DNA of 44,588 nt, taken from positions 1 to 44,588 of the forward strand of contig NZ_ALOU01000098.1 in assembly GCF_000292345.1 (NCBI RefSeq). The letters run 5' to 3'. Numbering within the stretch: the first letter of the stretch is position 1; each line of letters opens with the position of its first letter. The translations under genes were made by a program, and so were the position numbers. The notes beneath the pieces are model-generated. The model saw only the letters and a program-made list of their open reading frames with translations, searched no databases and was not told where the DNA came from. The DNA is from Cupriavidus sp. BIS7 (lineage in GTDB: Bacteria > Pseudomonadota > Gammaproteobacteria > Burkholderiales > Burkholderiaceae). Below, piece after piece: positions 1 through 7,848 of the stretch.

Positions 1-899
1 GGGGCCGGCGGGGCCGTCTGCGAGCCGCAACCCGTCGGTGCGGCCGGAGCGCCCGCAGGCACCTTGTACCGGTTGTAGCCCCACAAATATTGCTGCGGGA
101 AGCGCCTCACCATTTCCTCCATCTCCGCATTGATCCACGCGGCCTGCGCTTCGGCGGTCTCCGGTAATGGCCCTTGAAGACGCTTCACATGCATCCGCCA
201 GCCGCGCCCGCCCGGCAGCCGCTCACCGGCGGCGATGATCAGCGGCGCACCGGTCTGCGCGGCGAGCTTGCCTGGCAGAGTAATCGTGTAGGCCATGCGG
301 CCAAAGAACGGCGCCCAGACACCGTCTCCCTTGGGCGCCTGATCCGGCAACAGTCCAACCGCTTCACCCTGGCGCAATGCCCGTACGAAAGCGCGCACTC
401 CCTGCGAGTTTGCCGGCACGGCTTTCAGGTTTGACGTGTCGCGAACCGTTTCCAGTACGTCGCGCAGGAAGGCCTTGCGGTGTGGCCGGAACATGATGGT
501 GAATGGAATCCGCTCCGCCGCATAGCGCGCGGCCAACTCGAAACAGCCCAGATGCGGTGTGAGCATGATGAGGCCACGGCGTTCGGCCAAGGCTTGCTCG
601 ATTACCTCAAAGTCATCGCAGGTGACCCGGGCCATGCAGTCGGAACTGCGAAACCAGACGTGGGCCAGTTCACTCATCATTGCACCGGTTTCCGCAGCGG
701 CCTGTCGGGCAAATGCCGGCGCGGCGAAGCCAGCCTGTGCGGCGTTCTCCAGCAGATGCTGCCGATACCGCCCGGGCAAGGCGTAGACCAGCCGGCCAAT
801 CATGCGCCCGATCGAGTGCACAACCGGCAAGGGTAACTTGGCAAACACTCTCAAGACGTTGGTGAGGACGTTTCCCCGGGAATCCGACTTACTTTGCAT
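1..899 (-). CDS. Lipid A biosynthesis acyltransferase (LpxL/HtrB family), 3' end cut by window
   Basis: The frame reads from ATG at 899 to the window edge with no stop, about 299 codons, so the C-terminus is missing. The family transfers a secondary acyl chain from acyl-ACP to the Kdo2-lipid A precursor at the inner membrane. The protein begins MQSKSDSRGNVLTNVLRVFA and has the acyltransferase motif LTPHLGCFE (His with an acidic residue five later), followed by FRPHRK, LPDQAPKGDGVWAPFFG and, near the end, YLWGYNRYKVP, all typical of LpxL/HtrB. The visible tail after YNRYKVP is Ala/Pro-rich. It lies 158 bp downstream of mnmE on the same strand. Which secondary acyltransferase (lauroyl, myristoyl or other) it is cannot be told from sequence alone. 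Confidence 0.85.
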   Translation of the reverse strand, partial: MQSKSDSRGNVLTNVLRVFAKLPLPVVHSIGRMIGRLVYALPGRYRQHLLENAAQAGFAAPAFARQAAAETGAMMSELAHVWFRSSDCMARVTCDDFEVIEQALAERRGLIMLTPHLGCFELAARYAAERIPFTIMFRPHRKAFLRDVLETVRDTSNLKAVPANSQGVRAFVRALRQGEAVGLLPDQAPKGDGVWAPFFGRMAYTITLPGKLAAQTGAPLIIAAGERLPGGRGWRMHVKRLQGPLPETAEAQAAWINAEMEEMVRRFPQQYLWGYNRYKVPAGAPAAPTGCGSQTAPPA

Positions 900-1057
900 G
901 GTCTCGTAGTCCTCGCCACATATGTCCGTATGTCCGTATGCGGCAGCCTGACGCGCATCCTTAGCGCGTCCAACCGAGACTGTACAAGCAGCGAGCCGGT
1001 GGCTCGCCTACTTCCGTCTCGGGGAATACCCTTACAGGCCAGTATGAAGCGTTACCG
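900..1057. promoter_or_regulatory. mnmE-acyltransferase intergenic with short tandem repeat
   Basis: This 158-bp gap separates mnmE from the acyltransferase, both on the minus strand. It holds two tandem copies of TATGTCCG (921-936) followed by TATGCGGC, about 20 bp upstream of the acyltransferase start. It also holds the 991-1007 hairpin listed separately. It should contain the acyltransferase promoter, but no convincing -35/-10 pair was identified. Confidence 0.3.
991..1007 (-). terminator. Hairpin downstream of mnmE
   Basis: GCGAGCC-GGT-GGCTCGC forms a perfect 7-bp stem with a 3-nt loop, 51 bp past the mnmE stop. There is no T-tract on the minus strand, so it may be a weak or Rho-assisted terminator or simply an mRNA 3'-end hairpin. 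Confidence 0.35.
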
Positions 1058-2485
1058 TTACTTCCCGATACAGAAGCGCGTAAAGATCGTCCCCAGCAGG
1101 TCATCGCTCGTGAACTCGCCCGTGATGCTGTTCAGATGGTCCTGGGCCAACCGCAGTTCCTCCGCGAACAGGTCGAGTGCCTGGGCCTGCTGCGAGGCGC
1201 GATCCTCGGCCAGTTCAAGGTGAGACTGCGCGTTGCGCAGCGCGGTCAGATGGCGCTCGCGTGCGAGGAATGTGCCTTCGTTGCCTGACTGCCAGCCGAT
1301 CAGGCGCAGCAGTTCGCGGCGCATCAGGTCGATGCCGGCACCCGAGCGCGCGGAGATCCAGATCTCGGTTGGATTCGGGCCGTTGGCCGCAACGACGTGC
1401 GGGCGGTTGCCGCCAAAGCCCATTTCGCCGGCGGCCGGGGCCAGGTCGATCTTGTTGACCACGCGGACGATTGGCGAGCCCGGCGGCAACTGGCCGCTCA
1501 GGCGGTCGTCGATCTGATCATCGATCTCGGAGATGCCACGTTCGAGATAGTCGCTTGCGTCGACCAGGTGGAGCACGATGTCCGCGCGGCGAATCGCATC
1601 CCACGTGCGCTCGATACCGATGCGTTCGACTTCGTCGGCTGCATCGTCGCGCAGCCCGGCGGTGTCGATAATATGCAGCGGGATGCCGTCGATCTGGATC
1701 GTTTCGCGCACGCGGTCCCGCGTGGTGCCCGCGATCGGCGTGACGATGGCAAGTTCGGCGCCGGCCAGTGCATTGAGCAGCGACGACTTGCCGACGTTCG
1801 GCTGACCCGCCAGCACCACCGACAATCCCTCGCGCAGCAGCGATCCCTGGCGCGCCTGCTTGAGAACGCCGGCCAGGTCGTCACGAATGCGCGCGAGCTG
1901 GCCGCGAGCGTCGGATGCCTCGAGGAAGTCGATCTCCTCCTCGGGAAAATCGAGTGTGGCCTCCACCAGCATGCGCAGGTGAATGACCTTCTCGACGAGT
2001 GCGTGGATCGCGTTCGAGAACTCTCCTTCCATCGAGCGCGCTGCCGATCGTGCCGCGGCTTCGGTGCTGGCTTCGATCAGGTCGGCCACCGCTTCGGCCT
2101 GGGCCAGGTCGAGCTTGTCGTTGAGAAACGCGCGGCGCGTGAACTCGCCCGGCTCGGCCACTCGCAGGCCGATGTCCTTGCCCGCTTCCAGGCAGCGTGC
2201 CAGCAGCATCTGCATGACCACCGGCCCGCCATGGCCCTGCAGTTCGAGTACTTCTTCCCCGGTGTACGAGTTCGGCGCCGCGAAGTAGAGCGCGAGGCCG
2301 TGGTCAATCACGTTGCCGCGGGCGTCGAGGAACGGCAGGTAGGTGGCATGGCGCGGCTGCAGCGCGCGGCCGCACACGGCGTGCATGACGGCGCTGACAT
2401 CGGGGCCGGAAACACGCACGACGCCGATGCCGCCGCGGCCCGGCGCGGTGGCGATTGCGGCGATGGGAGGCTGGGAAACAGTCAT
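1058..2485 (-). CDS. mnmE: tRNA uridine-5-carboxymethylaminomethyl GTPase MnmE (TrmE)
   Basis: 475 aa, normal length. MnmE acts with MnmG to install the cmnm5 group on U34 of certain tRNAs, using GTP, tetrahydrofolate and glycine. The N-terminal formyl-THF-binding domain begins IAAIATAPGRGGIGVVRVSG. The G domain, inserted in a helical domain, has G1 GQPNVGKS (about residues 227-234), G2 TTRD, G3 DTAGLRD and G4 NKID. The protein ends FCIGK with the conserved Cys of the family. It lies on the opposite strand from dnaA, at the distal end of the rpmH-rnpA-yidD-yidC group. Here tam and a CHAD gene separate it from yidC. Confidence 0.97.
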   Translation of the reverse strand: MTVSQPPIAAIATAPGRGGIGVVRVSGPDVSAVMHAVCGRALQPRHATYLPFLDARGNVIDHGLALYFAAPNSYTGEEVLELQGHGGPVVMQMLLARCLEAGKDIGLRVAEPGEFTRRAFLNDKLDLAQAEAVADLIEASTEAAARSAARSMEGEFSNAIHALVEKVIHLRMLVEATLDFPEEEIDFLEASDARGQLARIRDDLAGVLKQARQGSLLREGLSVVLAGQPNVGKSSLLNALAGAELAIVTPIAGTTRDRVRETIQIDGIPLHIIDTAGLRDDAADEVERIGIERTWDAIRRADIVLHLVDASDYLERGISEIDDQIDDRLSGQLPPGSPIVRVVNKIDLAPAAGEMGFGGNRPHVVAANGPNPTEIWISARSGAGIDLMRRELLRLIGWQSGNEGTFLARERHLTALRNAQSHLELAEDRASQQAQALDLFAEELRLAQDHLNSITGEFTSDDLLGTIFTRFCIGK

Positions 2486-2537
2486 GGGCGGTATTGTCGC
2501 AGATCGCCTGAATGGCGACCGCGTGGTGCGGCGCGAT

Positions 2538-3299
2538 TCAGCCCTCCAGGCATTCGCACATCAGCCGTCGCGCAACGGCGTCGTCGATGATGGCGCCGAG
2601 TTCGGTCTGCTGCGCGATGAGCTTGTGGTGCAGCCGCTTGCGGTAGCGGTCCGGCAAGACGTCCGCCAGCGCTTCGATCGCATAGCGAAGGCGCTTGTTG
2701 CCGATACGGAGTTTGTGCACGTGCTCGGTCTGGCCGTCACGAGCGATGCGCGCCAGTTCGCGCACGCGTCCGCGTGCCTTGCGGATCCGCCTGGGCGCGA
2801 ACGAGACCATGCGGCCGTGATCGCCGTGACGGTGTCGAGGATCGGAGAGATGCAGCAGGTCTCTGTGCAACGTGGGCAGCGGCGCCTGCCTGTACCCGGA
2901 CAGCCTGGCGATCATCGTCACGCGTGCCTCGGCGCGCCTGGCATACGCGGTGTCGATCAGTGCGGTCAGTACGGGATTGTCGGGCTGAAGGGCCAGGGCC
3001 GGCTGGAGCGTTTCGACGATAAATACGTCCCAGTCGCGCACCGCGCCCGCGGCATCGGCAACGTCACGGAGGGCCTGGTTCCAGCGCCCCTTGATGACCT
3101 GCGGCAGGATCGGGCCAAAGGCCCAGGTCACCGCGCGCAAGTGACGCACGGCCACGCGCAGCGCGTGCACGTCCTCCACCTGATCGCGGTGCAGCAGGAC
3201 GTCGAGCCGATCGTTGACGTTGCGCAAGCCTTCGTCGCCCAGCGTGGCAAAGGCGGCCATGGGGCGCATCTTCCGGTGCAGCACGGGCGGGCGGCTCAT
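2538..3299 (-). CDS. CHAD domain-containing protein
   Basis: 253 aa from ATG at 3299, chosen because AGAGAG precedes it at a suitable distance. An upstream in-frame ATG at 3344 would add 15 residues. CHAD domains are all-helical, rich in conserved His, Arg and Lys, and are known to bind inorganic polyphosphate. The two diagnostic motifs are visible: HALRVAVRHLRA near the N-terminus and HKLRIGNKRLRYAIEAL in the second half. No CYTH (triphosphatase) domain is attached, so this is a stand-alone CHAD protein. It lies 52 bp upstream of mnmE on the same strand. The cellular role is unknown; association with polyphosphate granules is an inference from the family. Confidence 0.85.
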   Translation of the reverse strand: MSRPPVLHRKMRPMAAFATLGDEGLRNVNDRLDVLLHRDQVEDVHALRVAVRHLRAVTWAFGPILPQVIKGRWNQALRDVADAAGAVRDWDVFIVETLQPALALQPDNPVLTALIDTAYARRAEARVTMIARLSGYRQAPLPTLHRDLLHLSDPRHRHGDHGRMVSFAPRRIRKARGRVRELARIARDGQTEHVHKLRIGNKRLRYAIEALADVLPDRYRKRLHHKLIAQQTELGAIIDDAVARRLMCECLEG

Positions 3300-3395
3300 G
3301 GCGGCATCTCTCTGTACGCAGTCGAGAAGACTGCACGACGCCACTGCAGTGTAGGCGATGGCGCATGTGTCGCCAACGCCATCCCCTCTTTCCGC

Positions 3396-4166
3396 CTAGC
3401 GCGTGGCGACGATGAACACGCGCGGAAACGGCAGCAGCACGGTGCCGTCCGGCATCGCCGGGAATACCTTGGCCAGCGCTGCTTCGTACTGCTTCAGGTA
3501 GTCGGCCTTTTCGGCTTCGCTGAGCGGCGCCAGGAACGGGCGCAGGCCGCTGCCCTTGAACCATTCGACGATGGCCGCCGGCCCGCCCTTGAGCGGGTGC
3601 TGGTAGATCGTGCGCCAGATGTCCACGCGCGTGCAGTGCGGCTTGAGCAGTTCGTAGTACCAGCGCTCCGTGGCCAGCGGCGTGCGCGCTTCGGCAGCCG
3701 TGGCCAGCTTGCCGGCCCATGGTCCATTGAGGGCGGTCTCTCGCATCAACTGGTGCGGCGGTTCGTTGAGGTTGTCAGGCATCTGCACGGCCAGGCTCCC
3801 GCCGGGCGCAAGCTTGCTGACCAGCGACGGGAACAGGCGCGCGTGGTCGGGCACCCACTGGAACACCGCATTGGCCAGGATCACATCCCAGGGGCCGGCA
3901 TCGGCCCATTGCGTGACGTCTGCAATGTCGAAGTGCAGGTCCGGCAGGCGCTTGCGCGCGGCGGCGATCATGTCGGCGTCGCTGTCCAGGCCCGTGACCT
4001 CGGCCTCGGTGTAGCGCGCGGCCAGCACCTCGGTGGAGTTGGCCGGGCCGCACCCGACATCGACCACGCGGCGGGCGCTGGCGGTGGGGATCGCCCCGAC
4101 CAGGTCCCGCACCGGGCGGGTCCGTTCATCCTCGAATTGCACATATTGGCTGGCCGACCACGTCAT
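3396..4166 (-). CDS. tam: Trans-aconitate 2-methyltransferase
   Basis: 256 aa class I SAM-dependent methyltransferase, close to the usual Tam length. The start MTWSASQYVQFEDERTRPVR is characteristic of Tam. Motif I is VVDVGCGPANSTEVLAARY, followed by the acidic GLDSDADMIAAARKR and the post-I motif WDVILANAVFQWVPDH. Tam methylates trans-aconitate, an inhibitory by-product of the TCA-cycle intermediate cis-aconitate. The gene lies between yidC and the CHAD gene and is separated from yidC by that gene's terminator. A perfect 24-bp palindrome starts 28 bp upstream of its ATG, suggesting its own transcription factor control. Confidence 0.9.
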   Translation of the reverse strand: MTWSASQYVQFEDERTRPVRDLVGAIPTASARRVVDVGCGPANSTEVLAARYTEAEVTGLDSDADMIAAARKRLPDLHFDIADVTQWADAGPWDVILANAVFQWVPDHARLFPSLVSKLAPGGSLAVQMPDNLNEPPHQLMRETALNGPWAGKLATAAEARTPLATERWYYELLKPHCTRVDIWRTIYQHPLKGGPAAIVEWFKGSGLRPFLAPLSEAEKADYLKQYEAALAKVFPAMPDGTVLLPFPRVFIVATR

Positions 4167-4194
4167 GGCATTCCCCTCCGGTTGTTGGGCGATG

Positions 4195-4218
4195 TTCAGG
4201 TCTTATATAAGACCTGAA
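4195..4218. promoter_or_regulatory. Perfect 24-bp palindrome upstream of tam (candidate operator)
   Basis: The half-site TTCAGGTCTTAT is followed immediately by its exact reverse complement. The AT-rich centre TTATATAA flanked by GTC/GAC looks like a dimeric repressor site of the GntR type. It lies 29-52 bp upstream of the tam ATG (4166) and upstream of nothing else on that strand. There is no T-tract, so a terminator is less likely. Confidence 0.6.
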
Positions 4219-4241
4219 ACGCGAAGCATACGCCGGAAACA

Positions 4242-4268
4242 AAAAACCCGGCACGTGGCCGGGTTTTT
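4242..4268 (-). terminator. Intrinsic terminator after yidC (bidirectional structure)
   Basis: An 11-bp perfect stem, AAAAACCCGGC and GCCGGGTTTTT, encloses a 5-nt loop. The stem ends in A/T tracts on both strands, so it can terminate in either direction. It lies 27 bp past the yidC stop. Confidence 0.85.
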
Positions 4269-4294
4269 CGTGGTCGGTCTGGCAACCGTGGCGA

Positions 4295-5962
4295 TCAGGT
4301 CTTGGCTACCGCCGCAGTCTTGCCCTTGCCGAGCATGCGGTTGATCTGCCATTGCTGGGCGATCGACAGGATGTTGTTCACAACCCAGTACAGCACCAGG
4401 CCGGCCGGGAAGAAGAAGAACATGAACGAGAACACCAGCGGCATGATCATCATGACCTTGGCCTGGACGGGGTCCGGCGGGGTCGGGTTCAGCCTGGTCT
4501 GCACGAACATCGACACGGCCATCACGATCGGCAGGATGTAGAACGGGTCCGGCACCGACAGGTCGTGAATCCAGCCCAGCCACGGCGCGCCACGCATTTC
4601 CACGGACGACAGCAGCACCCAGTACAGCGCGATGAACACCGGGATCTGGATCACGATCGGCAGGCAGCCGCCGAGCGGATTGACCTTCTCGGTGCGGTAC
4701 AGCGCCATCATCTCCTGGTTCATCTTCTGCGGGTCGCCCTTGTAGCGCTCGCGGATGGACGTCATGCGCGGCTGCAGGTCCTTCATCTTGCCCATCGACT
4801 TGTAGCTGGCAGCCGACAGAGGGAAGAACACCAGCTTGATCAGCACGGTCAGCGCGATGATCGACCAGCCCCAGTTGTCCAGGAAGCCGTGCAGCTTCTC
4901 CAGCAGCCAGAACAGCGGCTTGGCCAGGATCGTCAGCCAGCCATAGTCCTTCACCAGTTCCAGGCCCGGGGCGATCTTCTCGAGCATGCGCTCTTCCTGC
5001 GGACCGGCAAACAGGCGGGCATCCGTGCTTGCGGTAGCGCCCGGGGCAAGCTGGCCCAGCGGCTGCTGAATACCCACGCGGTACAGGTTCGGGTCGATCT
5101 GCTCGGCGTAGAAGCTGTGCTGCTTGCCGGTCTGCGGAATCCAGGCCGAGGCAAAGTAGTGCTGCACCATTGCCACCCAGCCATTGTCCGTGGCGGCCGG
5201 CACGCTGGCCTTGCCCTTGGCGATGTCTTCGAACGTGATCTTGTGGTACTTGTCGGCGTTCGTGTAGATGGCCGGGCCGGTGAACGTGCTGTAGAACTGC
5301 GACTTCTCGACCTTGCTGCCGTCACGCGCGAGTTCCAGGTACAGCGTCGGCGAGACCGGCGCGGTGCCAGTGTTGGTCACGTCGAAGCGCGTATCCACCA
5401 CGTAGCTGCCCTTGTGGAACGTGTAAGTCTTTACAAACTTCACACCGTTCTTCTCGGCGGTCAGCGTCACGTCGAGCTTGTCCTGGCCAGGTTCCAGCGT
5501 GCGTGCGCCAGGTGCCACCGTGAACATGGTGGTGTGGTTGGGTAGGTCGCCGCCGATCAGGCCGGAGCGGGCCAGATACGTGCGGTTGGCGTCACGTTCG
5601 AGCAGCACTACCGGCTTGCCGTCCTTCTCGTGCTCGTTGAGCAGTTCCAGGCGCGACAGGATGCCGCCGGCCGTGTCGATCTCGGCACGCACCTCGTCGG
5701 TCGTCACGATGACCTTCTCGCCGGTGGGCTGGGCGGCGGCCTGCGGGGCTGCCGGAACCGCGCCCGGCGCGCTCGCGTTCGTCACGTTCGCCTTGGGCAC
5801 ATCGCCCTGGGGCGTGGCGCCGGAGGCAGGGGTGGCCTGCTGCTGCGTATTGGCGCTCGGGAAGAACATCGACGCGTGGCCGTTGGCGCGCTGCCAGTTG
5901 TCGTAGAGCAGCACTAGGGACATCGAGAAGATGACCCACAGGATGGTGCGTTTGATATCCAT
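4295..5962 (-). CDS. yidC: Membrane protein insertase YidC
   Basis: 555 aa, typical of Gram-negative YidC. It inserts and folds inner-membrane proteins, alone or with SecYEG. MDIKRTILWVIFSMSLVLLYDNW is the N-terminal membrane anchor. A low-complexity Ala/Pro/Gln linker (about 35-85) leads to the large periplasmic beta-sandwich domain. The conserved insertase core has the segments YGWLTILAKPLFWLLEKLH, WGWSIIALTVLIKLVFFPLS, NPLGGCLPIVIQIPVFIALYWVL and PLVFSFMFFFFPAGLVLYWVVNN. The Lys/Arg-rich cytoplasmic loop SMGKMKDLQPRMTSIRERYK is also present. It lies 22 bp downstream of yidD in the rpmH-rnpA-yidD-yidC group. Confidence 0.98.
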   Translation of the reverse strand: MDIKRTILWVIFSMSLVLLYDNWQRANGHASMFFPSANTQQQATPASGATPQGDVPKANVTNASAPGAVPAAPQAAAQPTGEKVIVTTDEVRAEIDTAGGILSRLELLNEHEKDGKPVVLLERDANRTYLARSGLIGGDLPNHTTMFTVAPGARTLEPGQDKLDVTLTAEKNGVKFVKTYTFHKGSYVVDTRFDVTNTGTAPVSPTLYLELARDGSKVEKSQFYSTFTGPAIYTNADKYHKITFEDIAKGKASVPAATDNGWVAMVQHYFASAWIPQTGKQHSFYAEQIDPNLYRVGIQQPLGQLAPGATASTDARLFAGPQEERMLEKIAPGLELVKDYGWLTILAKPLFWLLEKLHGFLDNWGWSIIALTVLIKLVFFPLSAASYKSMGKMKDLQPRMTSIRERYKGDPQKMNQEMMALYRTEKVNPLGGCLPIVIQIPVFIALYWVLLSSVEMRGAPWLGWIHDLSVPDPFYILPIVMAVSMFVQTRLNPTPPDPVQAKVMMIMPLVFSFMFFFFPAGLVLYWVVNNILSIAQQWQINRMLGKGKTAAVAKT

Positions 5963-5984
5963 GTCTAGCTATGGTCGAAGGAAA

Positions 5985-6278
5985 TCATGGTCTGGGAAGC
6001 CGGACCGTGACAGGCTGGCGGCCTGGCGCGGCGGATGCTGCGGGCGCCGCGGCGGCAGTCCCGTATGTAGCAGGCACGGGATCATACCCGCCATTTGCGA
6101 AAGGATGACAACGGCAGAGTCTGCACGCAGCCATCCAGGTGCCGCGCGCCGGGCCATGCATCACGATTGCGTCGCGGGCATAGTCGGAACACGTCGGCAG
6201 GAAGCGGCACTGCGAGCCCAGGTAAGGACTCAGGGCGATCTTGTAGATGCGCAGCAGGGCTAGCAGGATTCGCTTCAT
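5985..6278 (-). CDS. yidD: Membrane protein insertion efficiency factor YidD
   Basis: 97 aa. The conserved YidD core is complete: MKRILLALLRIYKIALSPYLG, then CRFLPTCSDYARDAI, then GTWMAACRLCRCHPFANGGYDPVP. YidD is a small membrane-associated protein thought to aid YidC-dependent insertion. Its conserved Cys residues are present. The last 25 or so residues (TAAAAPAASAAPGRQPV and on) form a low-complexity extension. It begins 8 bp after the rnpA stop and ends 22 bp before yidC, so it is probably cotranscribed with both. Confidence 0.95.
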   Translation of the reverse strand: MKRILLALLRIYKIALSPYLGSQCRFLPTCSDYARDAIVMHGPARGTWMAACRLCRCHPFANGGYDPVPATYGTAAAAPAASAAPGRQPVTVRLPRP

Positions 6279-6286
6279 GGTGATGG

Positions 6287-6820
6287 TCAGGCAGGCGCGG
6301 CTGGCGTGGCCGGTACATCGGGGGAAGCTGCCGGCGGAGCGGCCGGCGCGGCCGGTAGTGGCTTGGCTGCGACGTCCAGCAAACCGCTGAGTTCGGCATG
6401 GCAGGCCTTGCGGATTGCCAACCGGCTGGAGTACTCCGCGCGCGGAAACTTTGCTTGCAGCCGCAGCAGAATGTCGCGGCCAGCGAATTGGGCCTGCCGG
6501 CCCCGAAACAGTTCCCGCACCATGCGCTTCACGAGATTTCTCTCGGCTGCGCGTGGCGCGAACTTCTTGCCGACGACAATGCCCAGCCGGGCCTGAGCCA
6601 GGCCGTTGGCGCGCACATACAGCACAAAGTGCGTAGTGCGGCGCCGGGGCCGCAAAGCAAAAACGGATGAAAACTCATCCGTCTTTGTGAGCCTCGCGGC
6701 TTTGGGAAAGGCATGGGTCGACACGCTTGGCAAAGCTAGCGGGAAGCTGGGCTTCGACGGGCGGCGTTCCGGGCCATCCTGAGTGCGAGGCGGTGGGCCG
6801 AAGACGGCTGCATCGGGCAA
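6287..6820 (-). CDS. rnpA: Ribonuclease P protein component
   Basis: RnpA binds the RNase P RNA and helps it process tRNA 5' ends. The core runs from AFPKAARLTKTDEFSSVF through the RNR-like motif RLGIVVGKKFAPRAAERNLVKRMVRELFR to DILLRLQAKFPRAEYSSRLAIRK. At 177 aa it is longer than the usual 115-130 aa, with about 35 extra N-terminal residues and an Ala/Pro-rich C-terminal tail (PLPAAPAAPPAASPDVPATP). The ATG at 6820 is used here. An in-frame GTG at 6724 (VSTHAFPKAARL) would give a conventional N-terminus. It lies 49 bp downstream of rpmH. Confidence 0.93.
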   Translation of the reverse strand: MPDAAVFGPPPRTQDGPERRPSKPSFPLALPSVSTHAFPKAARLTKTDEFSSVFALRPRRRTTHFVLYVRANGLAQARLGIVVGKKFAPRAAERNLVKRMVRELFRGRQAQFAGRDILLRLQAKFPRAEYSSRLAIRKACHAELSGLLDVAAKPLPAAPAAPPAASPDVPATPAAPA

Positions 6821-6869
6821 CGCACGAAGGCGTTGCGACGCTTGCCGTCCAGGCCGGCGCGCCCGGCGC

Positions 6870-7004
6870 TCAGATTGCCAGGCGCTTGCGGCCCTTGGCG
6901 CGGCGGGCGTTGATCACGGCGCGGCCGCCGCGGGTCTTCATGCGCACGCGGAAACCATGGGTACGCTTGCGGCGGGTAACGGAAGGTTGATAGGTACGTT
7001 TCAT
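6870..7004 (-). CDS. rpmH: 50S ribosomal protein L34
   Basis: 44 codons read from ATG at 7004: MKRTYQPSVTRRKRTHGFRV, continuing RMKTRGGRAVINARRAKGRKRLAI and a TGA stop at 6870-6872. This is the full-length bacterial L34 sequence. It heads the rnpA-yidD-yidC group and is divergent from dnaA across the origin region, the classical arrangement. Confidence 0.99.
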   Translation of the reverse strand: MKRTYQPSVTRRKRTHGFRVRMKTRGGRAVINARRAKGRKRLAI

Positions 7005-7581
7005 GTTGCACTCTCTGGTTGATCCGGGCTTTCCGGGCGCCGGCCGTTGCCGGGGCGCCTTGGCCGCCGCGTATGGTTCGCATGGGGCTGCCGCTTTGCA
7101 GACTCTGGGAAAGCTGCGGCCTTGCCGACGATTCTGGTTCTGTCTTGCTGCCGGCCGCCGCTGGCTTCGCCATATTCAGGCGAGGCACTGGCGGGGATCA
7201 GGCCGCTTGCCTGATGCCGCACATGTTTACATGCGCCGCACGGGCCAGACCCGGCGATGCGCATACGTGATCCCCTGCCGCATCGCAGAACCCGCCATTT
7301 AACCGATTTTCGTTGCGAGTGTCAAGGCGGCAAATGAAGGTGCCCGGCGAGCGCGCCACAGTGCGCCACGGTGCGTCCAGTATCGCCGTGCGCCATTGTC
7401 CACAACAGTCGGTGGGTAACTCTGTGGGTATTCCCGGTCACCCATACGTATTAGCGACGGCAATCAAGTCCTTGTTTCCGATGGATTATCAGCCGTTTCT
7501 GCCCCATCCGGCGTGGGGCCCCGGGAGTGGTTGTGCACAGCAATCCACTGAATTTTCACAACTTGTCCACAGGGTTATCCT

Positions 7582-7611
7582 TTGTGGATAACTTGGCCGG
7601 GGGGGTACAAT
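7582..7611 (+). promoter_or_regulatory. dnaA: Candidate dnaA promoter
   Basis: TTGTGG (7582-7587), an 18-bp spacer and TACAAT (7606-7611) form a plausible sigma-70 promoter. The -35 hexamer lies inside the perfect DnaA box, which suggests DnaA autorepression. It implies an untranslated leader of roughly 230 nt before the dnaA ATG. Confidence 0.5.
7583..7591 (-). promoter_or_regulatory. Perfect DnaA box
   Basis: TGTGGATAA is the exact reverse complement of the consensus TTATCCACA. It sits within 20 bp of a second near-consensus box (7563-7571) and overlaps the proposed dnaA -35 element. Confidence 0.8.
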
Positions 7612-7669
7612 CCCGGTCCAAACACCACACGGGCCGCGTGGCGCACGCACAACCCGGACTTCCTGCCAC

Positions 7670-7690
7670 GGTATACCAGCGACGTATACC
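7670..7690. repeat. Paired GTATAC sites in the dnaA leader
   Basis: GGTATACC at 7670-7677 and GTATACC at 7684-7690 each contain the 6-bp palindrome GTATAC, with centres 13 bp apart. They lie downstream of the proposed dnaA promoter. Function unknown. Confidence 0.35.
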
Positions 7691-7848
7691 GATTGATCGA
7701 CGCCGTTTTCGCTGCCTTGGGCGCGTGAACGGCGTGTTGCCGTTGACGCGTTCGGGCATGACGCGCCGGCGGTCTGGAGGAAGTCCGTGGCGCGAACGCC
7801 GCGACACTCGTGACGCACCTGCAAGGGCGCGATCACTTAAAAGAACAC

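Larger units (their letters stand above)
7005..7848. other. rpmH-dnaA intergenic region, probable oriC
   Basis: An 844-bp stretch without a credible gene between divergent rpmH and dnaA. The dnaA-proximal half contains DnaA-box-like 9-mers: TTGTCCACA at 7396-7404 and 7563-7571 (one mismatch each to TTATCCACA), a perfect inverted TGTGGATAA at 7583-7591, and weaker TTGTGCACA at 7532-7540 and TTATCCTTT at 7575-7583. An AT-richer stretch lies around 7440-7500. The rpmH-proximal part (7005-7300) shows no recognised motif but must hold the rpmH promoter. Box clustering plus context supports an origin; the unwinding element was not pinned down. Confidence 0.75.

Noticed and set aside
1397..4217. Long plus-strand frames (1397-2590 and 2343-4217) opposite mnmE, the CHAD gene and tam
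   Set aside because: They lie antisense to clearly recognised genes, have compositionally biased sequence with no domains, and arise from high GC at third codon positions.
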